64,000 bases of DNA, taken from positions 1 to 64,000 of the forward strand of contig VBCA01000004.1 in assembly GCA_005881575.1 (NCBI GenBank). Direction: 5' to 3'. The notes below the pieces were generated by a model. It was not told where the DNA came from and searched no databases. It saw only the letters and a list, made by a program, of their open reading frames with translations. Positions 31,497-40,854 of the stretch are shown in pieces. A program made the position numbers and the translations under genes. The stretch is from Betaproteobacteria bacterium. GTDB lineage: Bacteria > Pseudomonadota > Gammaproteobacteria > Burkholderiales > SG8-39. Numbering within the stretch: the first letter of the stretch is position 1; each line of letters opens with the position of its first letter.

Positions 31497-32921
31497 ATGG
31501 CCGCCGAAATCGCCCTGCCACGCGGTTATGCGCTGCACGAGTACCGCGTCGAGGAGACTCTCGGTATCGGAGGCTTCGGCCTGACTTATCTCGCGACCGA
31601 CTCGAATCTCAACCTCAAGGTCGCGATCAAGGAGTACCTGCCCGGCGACCTCGCCCAGCGCAGCGACGACCAATCGGTCCAGCCGAAGTCCGAGTCGAGC
31701 TCGGAGTCGTTCAAGTGGGGCCTTTCGCGGTTTCTCGACGAATCGCGCACGCTCGCCTCGTTCCGCCATCCGAATATCGTCAGAGTCTTGCGCTTCTTCG
31801 AGGCGAACAGCACCGCCTACATGGTGATGGAATTCGTTGCGGGACAACCCCTGGGCGAATGGATCCGCATCCGCCGGCCGCTCGAGCAAAGCGCGGTGCT
31901 CGCGATCGCCACCCCGCTTCTCGACGGCCTGGAAGTCATCCATCGCACGGGTTATTTGCACCGCGACATCAAGCCGGGGAACGTCTTCATTCGCGAAGAC
32001 GGGTCGCCCGTGCTGCTCGACTTCGGTTCCGCGCGCAGCGCTTCGTCGGGCACCGAGCGGACCGCGATAGTCACCCCGGGTTACGCGCCGATCGAGCAAT
32101 ATCACTCGCAGGGCCGGCAGGGGCCGTGGAGCGACTTGTACGCGTTCGGGGGAGTTCTGTATTGGATGATCATCGGCAAGAGACCGGTGGAGGCGGTGGC
32201 GCGCGTGCGCCAGGACATGCTGCCGCCCGCGGTGCAGGTCGCCGACCGCAGCCGCTACAGCATGGAGCTGCTCACGGCGGTCGACTGGGCGCTGGTGTCA
32301 CACGAAGAGGAGCGTCCGCAATCGGTGGCGGAGTTTCGCTCCGCGCTCTCCGGGTTTGCCGCGCCGGACCCGAGGAACGCGACCTCCCCGACGACCCTGA
32401 AGATCCAGGATCCGCTGCAGGCTAGTACCCCGCCGACGAGTTTTCCCTCCGCAGTCGAGTTCGACCGCGAGACCCTCAAGAAGATCGAAACGGAGCTCGC
32501 CAAACATATCGGCCCGATCGCCCCTCTGGTGATCAAATCCGCGGCCAAGAAGGCTTATACCGTCTACGGCCTCGCCGAAATCGTGTCGGCAGACATCGCC
32601 GACGAAAAGCTGCGGGCCGCGTTCGTCAGGAGATTCTCCGGCGACAGGTCGACGCCGACCGGGGACCCGACTCGTACCGGCACCGCGCGGCGCCAGCCCG
32701 CGCCGCCGAGCACGTCGAACATCGATGCTCAGACGCTCGCCAAGGCCGAAGCGGCTCTTGCCAGGCACATCGGCGCGGTCGCCAAGGTCGTCGTCAAGCG
32801 CGCGGCGGCGAAGGCGCGTGACCCGGGAGAGTTGTATCTCCTGATCGCCGAAGAAATCGAGGACAAGGACGAAAGGAAGGCCTTCATCCGCAAGGCCATC
32901 TCGGCATCGGGAAAGGAATGA
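31497..32921 (+). CDS. Ser/Thr protein kinase with duplicated C-terminal module
   Basis: 474 aa from the ATG at 31497. A Hanks-type kinase domain fills residues 15-287: loop GIGGFGLTY, Lys45 in AIKEYLPG, HRDIKPGN (Asp157), DFG (175), and TPGYAPIEQY in the activation segment. After a linker, a roughly 58-residue module occurs twice (about 323-380 and 409-467), each with LAKHIG/LARHIG, a VK-x-AA core and a DE-R-AF end; a Pro/Thr-rich linker lies between them. No transmembrane helix is seen, so it is probably cytosolic. It may be co-transcribed with fur. Substrates unknown. Confidence 0.9.
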   Translation: MAAEIALPRGYALHEYRVEETLGIGGFGLTYLATDSNLNLKVAIKEYLPGDLAQRSDDQSVQPKSESSSESFKWGLSRFLDESRTLASFRHPNIVRVLRFFEANSTAYMVMEFVAGQPLGEWIRIRRPLEQSAVLAIATPLLDGLEVIHRTGYLHRDIKPGNVFIREDGSPVLLDFGSARSASSGTERTAIVTPGYAPIEQYHSQGRQGPWSDLYAFGGVLYWMIIGKRPVEAVARVRQDMLPPAVQVADRSRYSMELLTAVDWALVSHEEERPQSVAEFRSALSGFAAPDPRNATSPTTLKIQDPLQASTPPTSFPSAVEFDRETLKKIETELAKHIGPIAPLVIKSAAKKAYTVYGLAEIVSADIADEKLRAAFVRRFSGDRSTPTGDPTRTGTARRQPAPPSTSNIDAQTLAKAEAALARHIGAVAKVVVKRAAAKARDPGELYLLIAEEIEDKDERKAFIRKAISASGKE

Positions 32922-32951
32922 GGCCGAGCGTGGCGGCCCTCCCCGGAGGAT

Positions 32952-33167
32952 CTATTTCTGATACTTGAACGACAGCAGCACGCGCGTGCGAAAGGCCGCG
33001 ACCTTGCCGTTCTCGATCTTCAGGTCCTGCTTCACCACTTCGGCGATGCGAAGGTCGCGCAGAGTCTTGGACGCGGTCTCAACCGCTCTCTTGGCGGCGT
33101 CCTCCCACGAGGTCGTGCTCGTTCCGATTACCTCGGTGATCCGGTAGACTCCATCAGTCTTGGCCAT
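32952..33167 (-). CDS. Dodecin family flavin-binding protein
   Basis: 71-aa protein that in the family forms a hollow dodecamer storing flavin or flavin-like cofactors. The sequence matches the family along its length, with YRITEVIGTSTTSWEDAAKRAV and a final strand RVLLSFKY. It has its own ribosome site region and diverges from the sixA-like gene 63 bp away. Confidence 0.93.
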   Translation of the reverse strand: MAKTDGVYRITEVIGTSTTSWEDAAKRAVETASKTLRDLRIAEVVKQDLKIENGKVAAFRTRVLLSFKYQK

Positions 33168-33229
33168 GTGTTCGTCTCCTTTGGGAATGTCGCCCCTCTC
33201 AGACGAGAGCGCTTGACGATGATACTCCC

Positions 33230-33670
33230 ATGGATTTGATTCTCTGGCGGCACGCCGAGGCCGAGGACGGCAGTCCCGATGCCTCGCGCAAGCTCACCAA
33301 GCACGGCCGGGACCAGGCGAAGCGCGTGGCGGCGTGGCTGAAACCCCGCCTGCCCAAGCGCTGCGAGATCCTGGTGAGCCCCGCTGTCCGCAGCCAGGAG
33401 ACGGCCTCGGCGCTCGGCGCGCGCTTCAAGACCGACGCAGCCGTGGGCACGCACGCGGACGCCGCCGGCCTCATCGCCGCAGCCGGCTGGCCTGACCGGC
33501 CGGGAGCGATCCTGATCGTCGGACACCAGCCGACACTCGGCCGCGTGGCGGCGACCCTCCTATCGGGCGCGCAAGCCGACTGGCATATGGCCAAGGGGGC
33601 GGTGTGGTGGTTGCGGCACGTCGACGGCGAAGCCCGGCTCTTTACCGCCATCCACCCCAAGCTAGCGTGA
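33230..33670 (+). CDS. sixA: SixA-like phosphohistidine phosphatase
   Basis: 146-aa small histidine phosphatase family member. The RHG-type motif reads LWRHAEAED at residues 6-14 and the second histidine is in VGHQPTLGR; the conserved arginine is in SPAVRSQETA. SixA proteins dephosphorylate phosphohistidine on HPt or phosphotransferase proteins. Role here is inferred from the family only. Confidence 0.9.
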   Translation: MDLILWRHAEAEDGSPDASRKLTKHGRDQAKRVAAWLKPRLPKRCEILVSPAVRSQETASALGARFKTDAAVGTHADAAGLIAAAGWPDRPGAILIVGHQPTLGRVAATLLSGAQADWHMAKGAVWWLRHVDGEARLFTAIHPKLA

Positions 33671-33691
33671 TGTCCGGTTGCATGGGCTGCC

Positions 33692-35005
33692 TCAAAACCC
33701 GTAGTGCAGGCGCGCCGAAACGACGGTCGCCGGACCGCGATCGGCGTTGTAACCGAGATTTGAAATCCGCTGGAAATCGGCGGAGAACAGCGTGTTTTTT
33801 GCGACGTTGAGGCTGTAATAGGCCTCGAGGATGTTTTCCGGCCGATAGTTCAGGGCGCCGTCGCCGAGGAAGAACCCGAGCCCTCCCGCTCCGAGGTAAT
33901 CGCGGTGCGCAGTGGAAAGACCGTTGCGCACGTAGGCGATTCCAAGGCTGTCGCGGGCGCGGCCGAACGCCCCGCCTTTTACCGACACGCCTCCGGAGAG
34001 CGACCGGTCGATTTCCGTGAATGCGTAAGTCTCGGTCTGGCCGTCGGCCCAGCTCGCGCGGCCGAACAGGCCCACCGTCGGGGAGATTTCCTGCTCGAAG
34101 TTCAACCCGAGCCCGTGCTTGACGCGCTCGACCGTGCGCACGGCGTTGATGTCGGGCGCCCCACCCGCTTGAGCCGCCAGATCCAAGGCGTCCTGATAGC
34201 CCGCCATCCTCGCGACGTTGCGGAAGACGAGAATGCGCAGCTTCCCCGGCCGGTTGGCCAGAGCGTACGCCCGTTCGATCTCGACCTGGTCGCCGTAGTG
34301 CTTGAAGACCCTCGGGTCCAGCGCGAGCTGGTTCGGCTCTTTGGGCTGGATGAAGCGACCGGCGCGCAGCGTCGAGGCATCGTGGAAATACTCCAGCGCG
34401 AATCCCCAGGAGTATCCGCGCGCGTCGGCGGCGTAGTCGTAGGCGCCGTGCGTCATGAGCGACCAGTTCAGGAACTGCGTTCGCGGGTCGTGGCTGAATC
34501 TGTTGTCGTCGAAGATATCCAGCACCGCGAGATTTCCGGCTGTCAGGACCAAGCGGCGCCGATCGACGCTGCCGGCAAGCTGGTTCGCATCGGACTGCAC
34601 GCTTTCGCTCCCGCCGCCGAAGCCCCAGGTCTGGCGCGCGAACAGTCGGGCCCTGTAGAAAGTCGGGTTCGGGCCCGAGGTGCGGGCGATCTCGCCGTTG
34701 GTGAATCCGCCGAGTCCGGTCAGCCCGGAAAGGGGCACGCCCTGCGCGACCTCGGGATTGAAATAGAACTCGCCTCCCGTCCAAGCCCTTGTGCCCAGCG
34801 CCGCGGTCGCGGTGAACGAATAGCTCTTCTCTCGATCCGGGGAGAGGCTGTGGGGACCAGAATACGGGGCGCCGAAAGGGGATTTTCCCTGCCAGACGTA
34901 GGTCGTCTGGACTTTGGCGCTCGTCTCTTCGGGTGCGTCCTGCGCATACCCGAATTGGGCGAGCGCCAGCATGCCCGCCACGAGAATGATCGAGACCCTA
35001 CGCAC
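33692..35005 (-). CDS. Carbohydrate-selective porin, OprB family
   Basis: 437-aa outer-membrane beta-barrel protein with a cleavable signal peptide (hydrophobic to about residue 20, then QDAPEE). Alternating strands run to a C-terminal Phe (LHYGF), the BAM recognition end. Family features include TFYRARLFARQTWGFGG and the final PENILEAYYSLNVAKNTLFSADFQ region. It probably passes sugars or other small solutes, but the substrate cannot be told. It is followed on the opposite strand by sixA and preceded by a ZIP transporter gene 7 bp away. Confidence 0.88.
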   Translation of the reverse strand: MRRVSIILVAGMLALAQFGYAQDAPEETSAKVQTTYVWQGKSPFGAPYSGPHSLSPDREKSYSFTATAALGTRAWTGGEFYFNPEVAQGVPLSGLTGLGGFTNGEIARTSGPNPTFYRARLFARQTWGFGGGSESVQSDANQLAGSVDRRRLVLTAGNLAVLDIFDDNRFSHDPRTQFLNWSLMTHGAYDYAADARGYSWGFALEYFHDASTLRAGRFIQPKEPNQLALDPRVFKHYGDQVEIERAYALANRPGKLRILVFRNVARMAGYQDALDLAAQAGGAPDINAVRTVERVKHGLGLNFEQEISPTVGLFGRASWADGQTETYAFTEIDRSLSGGVSVKGGAFGRARDSLGIAYVRNGLSTAHRDYLGAGGLGFFLGDGALNYRPENILEAYYSLNVAKNTLFSADFQRISNLGYNADRGPATVVSARLHYGF

Positions 35006-35012
35006 CGGCGCA

Positions 35013-35786
35013 CTAAGCCGCTCTCACGACGTCGCCGACGAACCAGATCAACGCGACCCCCAGGGCGATGAGCGCCACCTGCTGCGCCGTGGCGTGGAGC
35101 TCCGGACGCCGGTGCAGCCCGGGGATGAGATCGGCTACGGCCACGTAGATCATGCTCGCGGCGGCGAGCGCGAGCACGGTGCCGATCCATTGCTGCGACG
35201 CCTGCAGCGTGAAGTACGCGAGGAGCGCCCCGATCACCATCGCGAGGCTCGACAGCAGATTGAGCGCCAATGCCGCGAACTTGCTGTACCCCGAATGCAG
35301 GAGAATGACGAAGTCGCCGATTTCCTGCGGGATTTCGTGCGCGATGATCGCGGCCGCGGTGACCACACCGAGCTCGGTGCTCTGCAGAAACGCCGCCGCG
35401 ATCAGGATGCCGTCGACGAAGTTGTGGAAACCGTCGCCGATGATGATCATGAGCCCGCTGCGGCCGCCGTCGCTCGGGTCGGCGTGATGGTCGTGGGCCT
35501 CGCAGTCCTCGACATGGCAATGCCGCCACAGCACGAGCTTCTCCAGAACGAAGAACGCGAGGATACCTGCGAGCACCGTGGCAAACAGCGCTTGACTGTT
35601 CCCGGCGCTGCCGATCGCGTGCGGGAGGATCTCCAGGAAGACCGCGCCGAGCAGAGTACCGATTGCAAAGCTCACGAGCGCCGGCACCCAGCTTGCGGGC
35701 GCGGAAAGGGCGAACATCGCGGCGATGGCGATGCTGATCACGCCACCCGCGACGGTCGCCGCGGAGATCCAAGCAATCGTCGCCAT
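35013..35786 (-). CDS. ZIP family divalent metal transporter
   Basis: 257-aa inner-membrane protein with about eight helices. The metal path residues are seen in GDGFHNFVDG (helix 4) and AHEIPQEIGDF (helix 5), with a His/Asp-rich cytosolic loop around residues 88-105 (CHVEDCEAHDHHAD). Typical substrates are zinc or other divalent cations. It lies 3 bp downstream of pgeF and just before the porin gene, so the three may share a transcript. Confidence 0.92.
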   Translation of the reverse strand: MATIAWISAATVAGGVISIAIAAMFALSAPASWVPALVSFAIGTLLGAVFLEILPHAIGSAGNSQALFATVLAGILAFFVLEKLVLWRHCHVEDCEAHDHHADPSDGGRSGLMIIIGDGFHNFVDGILIAAAFLQSTELGVVTAAAIIAHEIPQEIGDFVILLHSGYSKFAALALNLLSSLAMVIGALLAYFTLQASQQWIGTVLALAAASMIYVAVADLIPGLHRRPELHATAQQVALIALGVALIWFVGDVVRAA

Positions 35787-35789
35787 GCC

Positions 35790-36533
35790 CTAGCCTTCCT
35801 CCAGCCAGATGAGGCTCGCCATTCTGCCGGTGGTCCGGTCTCGACGAAAGGAGAAAAAACGCTCCTCCCTCGCAGTACAGAATTGGCCCCCATAGACCTC
35901 GGCGACTCCGGCTGCGGCGAGCCGCTGCCGCGCAAGGTCGTAGAGATCGGCGAAGTAGGTCCCGTCTTGCCGCGGCGCGAACGACTTCGCGGCAGCCGAG
36001 TCTCTGCCGACGAAGGCCTTGCGGACGTCCTCTCCGACCTCGTAGCGGCGCGCTCCGATGCCCGGTCCGATATAGGCGATGAGGTCTTGCGGGGGCAGTT
36101 GCATGGCCTGCACGACGTTTTCTATCACTCCGCCCGCTAGCCCCCGCCAGCCGGCGTGGGCGATCCCCACGCGCTTGCCTGCGCGATCGCTCAGCAAAAG
36201 CGGCAAACAGTCGGCGGTCATCACCGCGCAGACCGCGCCGGGGTCGCCCGTGACCGCTGCATCGGCCTCCGTGTCCGGGGTCGCCCGCGTCGCGTCGATC
36301 ACGGCCGTCCCGTGCACCTGTTTCATCCAGGCGGGCTCGGCGGGCAGGCACGCCCTCAGGATGGCGCGGTTGCGCGCGACACAACGCGGATCGTCGCCGA
36401 CCCGCGTGCTCAAATTGAGGCTCGCGAATTTCCCGGAGCTCACTCCACCGCCGCGCGTGGTGATGAGCGCGCGCACTCGCCTCCCCGCCGGCCAATCGGG
36501 AGTGATCCAATCGGGGTGGGGCCGGCTCCTCAC
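35790..36533 (-). CDS. pgeF: PgeF/YfiH family copper-type nucleoside/peptidoglycan editing protein
   Basis: 247-aa member of the DUF152/YfiH family, variously described as peptidoglycan editing factor, laccase-like or purine nucleoside phosphorylase. Metal-site residues are seen as QVHGTAV, TADCLPLLL and AHAGWRGLAGG. It overlaps the rluD stop by 4 bp, a pairing (rluD-yfiH) conserved across proteobacteria. Confidence 0.93.
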   Translation of the reverse strand: MRSRPHPDWITPDWPAGRRVRALITTRGGGVSSGKFASLNLSTRVGDDPRCVARNRAILRACLPAEPAWMKQVHGTAVIDATRATPDTEADAAVTGDPGAVCAVMTADCLPLLLSDRAGKRVGIAHAGWRGLAGGVIENVVQAMQLPPQDLIAYIGPGIGARRYEVGEDVRKAFVGRDSAAAKSFAPRQDGTYFADLYDLARQRLAAAGVAEVYGGQFCTAREERFFSFRRDRTTGRMASLIWLEEG

Positions 36534-37474
36534 TCGAGCGAGTCCAGGAGCGACTGCAGGTCTTCGGGCAAAGGCGCCGAGAAATGCTTGAGGACGCCGG
36601 AAACCGGGTGCGAGAACCCGAGCCGAACGGCGTGCAAGGCCTGGCGACGGAGCTGCGGGGTTCTTGGATCGTCGAGTCGTTTGCCGCGATAGACGGGATC
36701 GCCGACCAGGGGATGGCCCAAGGACTGCATGTGCACCCGAATCTGGTGGGTCCTACCGGTAGCAAGGCTGCATTCGAGCAAGGTCGCTCGAACGAAGCGC
36801 CTCGCCACCTTGAAACGCGTCAAGGCCGGACGTCCGGTGGGGACCACCGCCATTCGCGTGCGATGTCGCGGATCGCGTCCGACGGGCGCGCTCACTTCGC
36901 CATCCAGCTTGACCACCCCGTGCACGAGGGCGAGGTAGTCGCGCTTCACCGTTCTCGCTTGAAGCTGTCGAACCAGCTCGGTGTGCGCTCGCAAGGTCTT
37001 CGCCACCGCGAGAAGTCCGCTGGTGTTCTTGTCCAGCCGGTGCACGATACCGGCCCGCGGAATCGCTGCGAGCTGGGGCGCGCGGTGCAACAGCGCATTG
37101 AGCAGCGTCCCTTTCCAGTTGCCGCTTCCGGGATGAACCACCAGGCCCGCCGCCTTGTTGATCACCAGGACGTCGTCGTCCTCGTAGACGATGTCGAGCG
37201 CGATGGGTTCGGCGCGAAACGCCGTGTCCGCCGGGCCCGGCTGCGACCGGATTTCGACTCGCTCTCCGCCCCGAATCTTCTGTTTGGGCTTGGCGGCATG
37301 CGAATCGAGGCTGACGTGCCCGTCTTTCAGCCACCTCTGCAGACGGTTGCGCGAATGCTCGGGAAACATCCGCGCGAGGGCCTTGTCCAGGCGCAGTCCG
37401 GCGAGAGTCTCGGGAACGCGTCGCGTAAGCCTAGCCACGGTATAATTTGCCGTCTCATCCGCAAGTTCCACCAT
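36530..37474 (-). CDS. rluD: 23S rRNA pseudouridine synthase RluD
   Basis: Pseudouridylates helix 69 of 23S rRNA (314 aa from the start used). It has an N-terminal S4 domain (LRLDKALARMFPEHSRNRLQRWL) and the catalytic domain with HRLDKNTSGLL (catalytic Asp) and GRTHQIRVH. The ATG at 37474 shares bases with the divergent bamD start; a GTG at 37438 would clear the bamD promoter and still keep the S4 domain. Open frame extends further upstream but overlaps bamD. Confidence 0.95.
   Translation of the reverse strand: MVELADETANYTVARLTRRVPETLAGLRLDKALARMFPEHSRNRLQRWLKDGHVSLDSHAAKPKQKIRGGERVEIRSQPGPADTAFRAEPIALDIVYEDDDVLVINKAAGLVVHPGSGNWKGTLLNALLHRAPQLAAIPRAGIVHRLDKNTSGLLAVAKTLRAHTELVRQLQARTVKRDYLALVHGVVKLDGEVSAPVGRDPRHRTRMAVVPTGRPALTRFKVARRFVRATLLECSLATGRTHQIRVHMQSLGHPLVGDPVYRGKRLDDPRTPQLRRQALHAVRLGFSHPVSGVLKHFSAPLPEDLQSLLDSLE
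37441..37446 (+). promoter_or_regulatory. Putative -10 element for bamD
   Basis: A consensus TATAAT lies 27 bp before the bamD start, inside the annotated 5' end of divergent rluD. No good -35 hexamer is visible at the right spacing, so the call rests on the -10 alone. Confidence 0.35.
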
Positions 37475-38237
37475 GAAACGTAGTGTAGCTTTATTCGCTC
37501 TTTTATTGGCGGCCTGTTCCTTCGTCGACAAGCACGACCCCAAGTCCGGATGGTCGGCCGACAAGCTCTACCGCGACGCGAAGGAAGCGCTCGACGGCGG
37601 CCAGTACGACCTCGCGATCAAGCGCTACGAAACGCTGGAAGCACGCTTTCCCTACGGGCGCTACTCCCAGCAAGGTCAGCTCGAGATCGCTTACGCCTAC
37701 TACAAGCAGAACGAGCAGGCATCCGCGGTCGCTGCAACAGAGCGGTTCGTGAAGCTGCACCCCAACCATCCCAACGTCGACTACGCGCATTACCTGAAAG
37801 GTCTGGCCTACTTCAACGAAGACCTGGGTTTGCTCGGCAGGATGGCGCGGCAGGACAGGACCGAGCGCGATCCCAAGTCCGCGCGGGACTCATTCGACGC
37901 CTTCAAGGAGCTGGTTCAGCGCTTTCCGGATAGCAGGTACGCCCCCGACGCGCTGGCGCGCATGAAATACCTCGTCAACGCCCTCGCCTCACACGAGGTT
38001 CACGTCGCCCGCTACTACATGAAGCGCGGCGCTTACGTCGCGGCGGCGAACCGCGCGCAGTACGCGCTGAAAAACTACCCTCAAGCTCCGGCCCAGGAAG
38101 ACGCGCTGCTCATCATGATCCAGGCCTACGACGTGCTCGGCATGCCCGAGCTGCGCGACGACGCCGAGCGGATCCTGAGGAAGAATTTTCCGGACAGCGT
38201 GCAGCTGAAAAGCCTGCTCACCCAGCTGGGCCGCTGA
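37473..38237 (+). CDS. bamD: Outer-membrane assembly lipoprotein BamD (ComL)
   Basis: Essential TPR lipoprotein of the BAM complex (254 aa). Signal peptide ends with lipobox LLAACS (Cys15). Five tetratricopeptide repeats follow, with GQYDLAIKRYETLEARFPYG and LVQRFPDSRYAPDALARM as typical units. Its ATG overlaps the rluD ATG on the opposite strand. Its 3' end overlaps the convergent helicase gene by 20 bp. Confidence 0.97.
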   Translation: MKRSVALFALLLAACSFVDKHDPKSGWSADKLYRDAKEALDGGQYDLAIKRYETLEARFPYGRYSQQGQLEIAYAYYKQNEQASAVAATERFVKLHPNHPNVDYAHYLKGLAYFNEDLGLLGRMARQDRTERDPKSARDSFDAFKELVQRFPDSRYAPDALARMKYLVNALASHEVHVARYYMKRGAYVAAANRAQYALKNYPQAPAQEDALLIMIQAYDVLGMPELRDDAERILRKNFPDSVQLKSLLTQLGR

Positions 38238-40242
38238 CTTCGGAGCGACCGCCGTCAGCCGCAGGAGCCACCCGGAGTGATTTCCGGCCGGCGGCGATAA
38301 ACGAAAGAACTTTGTCGAGCTCACGCACGAGCTTCATCGGCGGGAGGCTCGCGAGGATTCTCCGGCCGTACGGCTTCGAAAAGAGCCTTGGATCACAGAT
38401 GACGAGGACGCCCCGGTCGGATTCGTCGCGGATCAGTCTGCCGGCTCCCTGCTTCAGGGAAATGACCGCCTGCGGCAATTGGTAGCCGAGGAAGGGATTG
38501 CCGCCTTCGTGCGCCAGCGAATCGAGCCGCGCCGCGAGCACCGGATCATCGGGCGGCGCGAACGGCAGCTTGTCGATGACCACGAGCGACAGTGCGTCCC
38601 CGCGCACGTCCACACCTTCCCAGAAGCTGGCGCTTCCAAGGAGGACCGCGTTGCCCAGCCTGCGGAAACGCTCGAGCAGCTCGCTGCGAGAGCCTTCACC
38701 CTGGAGCATCAGGGGAAATCCCAGCGCGCGCCGCCGGAATTCCTCGCGCAACAACTCGTGAGCAAGGCGCATCGCGCGCAAGGTCGTGAACAGGAGAAAG
38801 GCGCTTCCGCCGCTCGCCTGGATCACCGGCAGCGATGCCGCGACGACCGCGCGCGTGTGTTCGTCGCTGTTCGGATCCGGGAGCTTCTTCGGAACGTAGA
38901 GCAAAGCCTGGGCGGCGTAGTCGAAAGGGCTGTCCCAGAACGCGGTGCGGGCGTCGTCCAGACCCATCTCGCTTCGGTAGTGGCTGAAGTCTCCGGCCAC
39001 CGCGAGCGTCGCGGAAGTAAAAATCCAGGCGCGCGGGCGGCCGTCGAGCTGCCTGCGGAAAATGCCCGCGATGGAGAGCGGCGTCGCATTCAACCGTAGG
39101 GAATGACTGAATACCTCCATCCAGCGCACCAGATCGGCGCGGCTATCGTCGCGCCAGCGTTCGAGCAGAGCGTGCGCGGTTCGGGCGCGCTCGGCGCAGC
39201 GCGCAAGACCTTCGCTGCGCTCGGAGAGCGCGTCGAGGGCTGCGCACACCGAGCGTAGCGCAGAATCGAGCGCTGCGAGCGCATCCGAGACTTCGCGCTT
39301 TCGCCTGGCCGATGCGGCGGTGAAGCGCGCGCCTTCGTTCGGAAGGGCGAGGCGCAGATCCCGGGCCGCCTTGTCCAGCGCAGCACTGAGCCACAACGGA
39401 TCGGGCATGTCCTTCGCTGCGGTGAGCGCTTCCGCACGAACGTCGCGTGCGAGCTCGATGATCTGCCCCGTCGAGAGAGATTCGCCGAAAAAGAGCGTCG
39501 CCGTTTCCGGAAGCTGGTGCGCCTCGTCGAAAATCACGGTATTGCAGGCGGGCAAGAGCTCTGCCATCCCCTCGTCCTTCAGCATCACATCGGCGAAGAA
39601 CAGATGATGGTTGACGACGACCAGGTCCGCGGCGAGCGCCTCGCGCCGCGCAGCCATCACGAAACAGTCGCGAAATCGCGGACACGCCTGCCCCAAGCAG
39701 TTTTCGCGGGTCGAGGTCGCGAGGTTCCAGGCTGGAGACTCCTCCGGTACATCGGCAAACTCGCTCTTGTCTCCGCTGCGGGTGACGCGTGCGAAGCTCA
39801 CGATGCGCTGCAAGTCGGAGGCGATCTCGCGACTGGATGACCCGGCCTCCGCCAAGTTGCGCTCCAGGTGATAGTGGCACACGTAGTTGGCCCGGCCTTT
39901 CAGCAGCGCCGTGGTCACCGGCACATTGAGGGCCGCGCGCACGGTCGGAAGGTCGCGGTGGTAGAGCTGGTCCTGGAGCGTCTTGGTGCCCGTCGACAGG
40001 ATGACTTTCCCTGCCGAGAGCAGCGCAGGGACGAGATAGGCAAAGGTCTTGCCGGTGCCGGTCCCCGCTTCGCAGACCAGCACGGCGTTGTCCCGGATCG
40101 CCCCCGCCACGCGATTCGCCATTTCCACCTGCTGCGATCGCTCGCGGTATTCCGGGATTCTTGCCGCAAGCGGTCCGTGCCGGTCAAAGACCATCCGGAG
40201 CCTTTGCGCGATCCCCTCGCGGGGGTTAGCGGCTTTCTTCAA
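38218..40242 (-). CDS. DinG/YoaA-type ATP-dependent DNA helicase
   Basis: 674-aa XPD-like superfamily 2 helicase. Walker A AGTGTGKT (about residue 60) and the DEAH box in IFDEAHQLPE are clear, as is the FeS cluster region with cysteines in NYVCHYH, ENCLGQACPRFRDC. The C-terminal helicase half has GSASFWEGVD and QGAGRLIRDESDRG. Relatives unwind damaged, R-loop or forked DNA. YoaA is the closer match by length, but I do not separate the two with certainty. Confidence 0.9.
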   Translation of the reverse strand: MKKAANPREGIAQRLRMVFDRHGPLAARIPEYRERSQQVEMANRVAGAIRDNAVLVCEAGTGTGKTFAYLVPALLSAGKVILSTGTKTLQDQLYHRDLPTVRAALNVPVTTALLKGRANYVCHYHLERNLAEAGSSSREIASDLQRIVSFARVTRSGDKSEFADVPEESPAWNLATSTRENCLGQACPRFRDCFVMAARREALAADLVVVNHHLFFADVMLKDEGMAELLPACNTVIFDEAHQLPETATLFFGESLSTGQIIELARDVRAEALTAAKDMPDPLWLSAALDKAARDLRLALPNEGARFTAASARRKREVSDALAALDSALRSVCAALDALSERSEGLARCAERARTAHALLERWRDDSRADLVRWMEVFSHSLRLNATPLSIAGIFRRQLDGRPRAWIFTSATLAVAGDFSHYRSEMGLDDARTAFWDSPFDYAAQALLYVPKKLPDPNSDEHTRAVVAASLPVIQASGGSAFLLFTTLRAMRLAHELLREEFRRRALGFPLMLQGEGSRSELLERFRRLGNAVLLGSASFWEGVDVRGDALSLVVIDKLPFAPPDDPVLAARLDSLAHEGGNPFLGYQLPQAVISLKQGAGRLIRDESDRGVLVICDPRLFSKPYGRRILASLPPMKLVRELDKVLSFIAAGRKSLRVAPAADGGRSEVSGPAG

Positions 40243-40377
40243 CCTTGAACCGGATTTTCATGAGTCCAAGCACTATAGCGTCGAAGCCTCGATTCGGGCT
40301 CGGCGTCGGGCGGGCTTCAAAACCGGGGCCTTGCCTTCTTTACAGCGGGGTCCCCATGGTCTAAGGTAACTTTCATC

Positions 40378-40836
40378 ATGCGTTGCAACTACCTGTTTTT
40401 GGGCGTTTTGATTCTCTCGGCCTGCGCTGCGCCTCTGCAGTCGCAGCGCCCGGCTCGCAGCCAGGAGATGGTCTTTCAGGCGCTGGCCAGCGCGGGAGTG
40501 CCGTACCGGAGGGGTGGAGATTCGCCCGAGAATGGCTTCGACTGCAGCGGCCTGGTCGCGCACGTCTATCGGGAAGCTTTCGGCATCGAGCTGCCGCACA
40601 ATGCCCTGGCGCAAAGCCGCATGGGCAGGCACGTGACCCTGTCGCAACTCGAAGCGGGCGATCTGGTGTTCTACAACACCGAGCGGCGACCCTACTCCCA
40701 CGTGGGAATCTTCCTCGGCGACAACCGCTTCATCCACGCGCCTCGGCCCGGCAGCGCGGTGCGCGTCGAAAACATGCGCGGAGCCTACTGGGTGAGAAGA
40801 TTCGACGGAGCGCGGCGCATTTCCCTTCCGAAATAG
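40378..40836 (+). CDS. NlpC/P60 family lipoprotein peptidase
   Basis: 152-aa cell-wall peptidase. A lipoprotein signal ends at LSAC (Cys17). The papain-like site is intact: Cys in NGFDCSGLVAHVYR, His in YSHVGIFLGDN, and a following polar residue in FIHAPRPGS. Such enzymes cut peptidoglycan stem peptides. It stands alone between the divergent helicase and the convergent epimerase gene. Confidence 0.92.
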   Translation: MRCNYLFLGVLILSACAAPLQSQRPARSQEMVFQALASAGVPYRRGGDSPENGFDCSGLVAHVYREAFGIELPHNALAQSRMGRHVTLSQLEAGDLVFYNTERRPYSHVGIFLGDNRFIHAPRPGSAVRVENMRGAYWVRRFDGARRISLPK

Positions 40837-40854
40837 TCGCCCCGCGTGTTGCTT

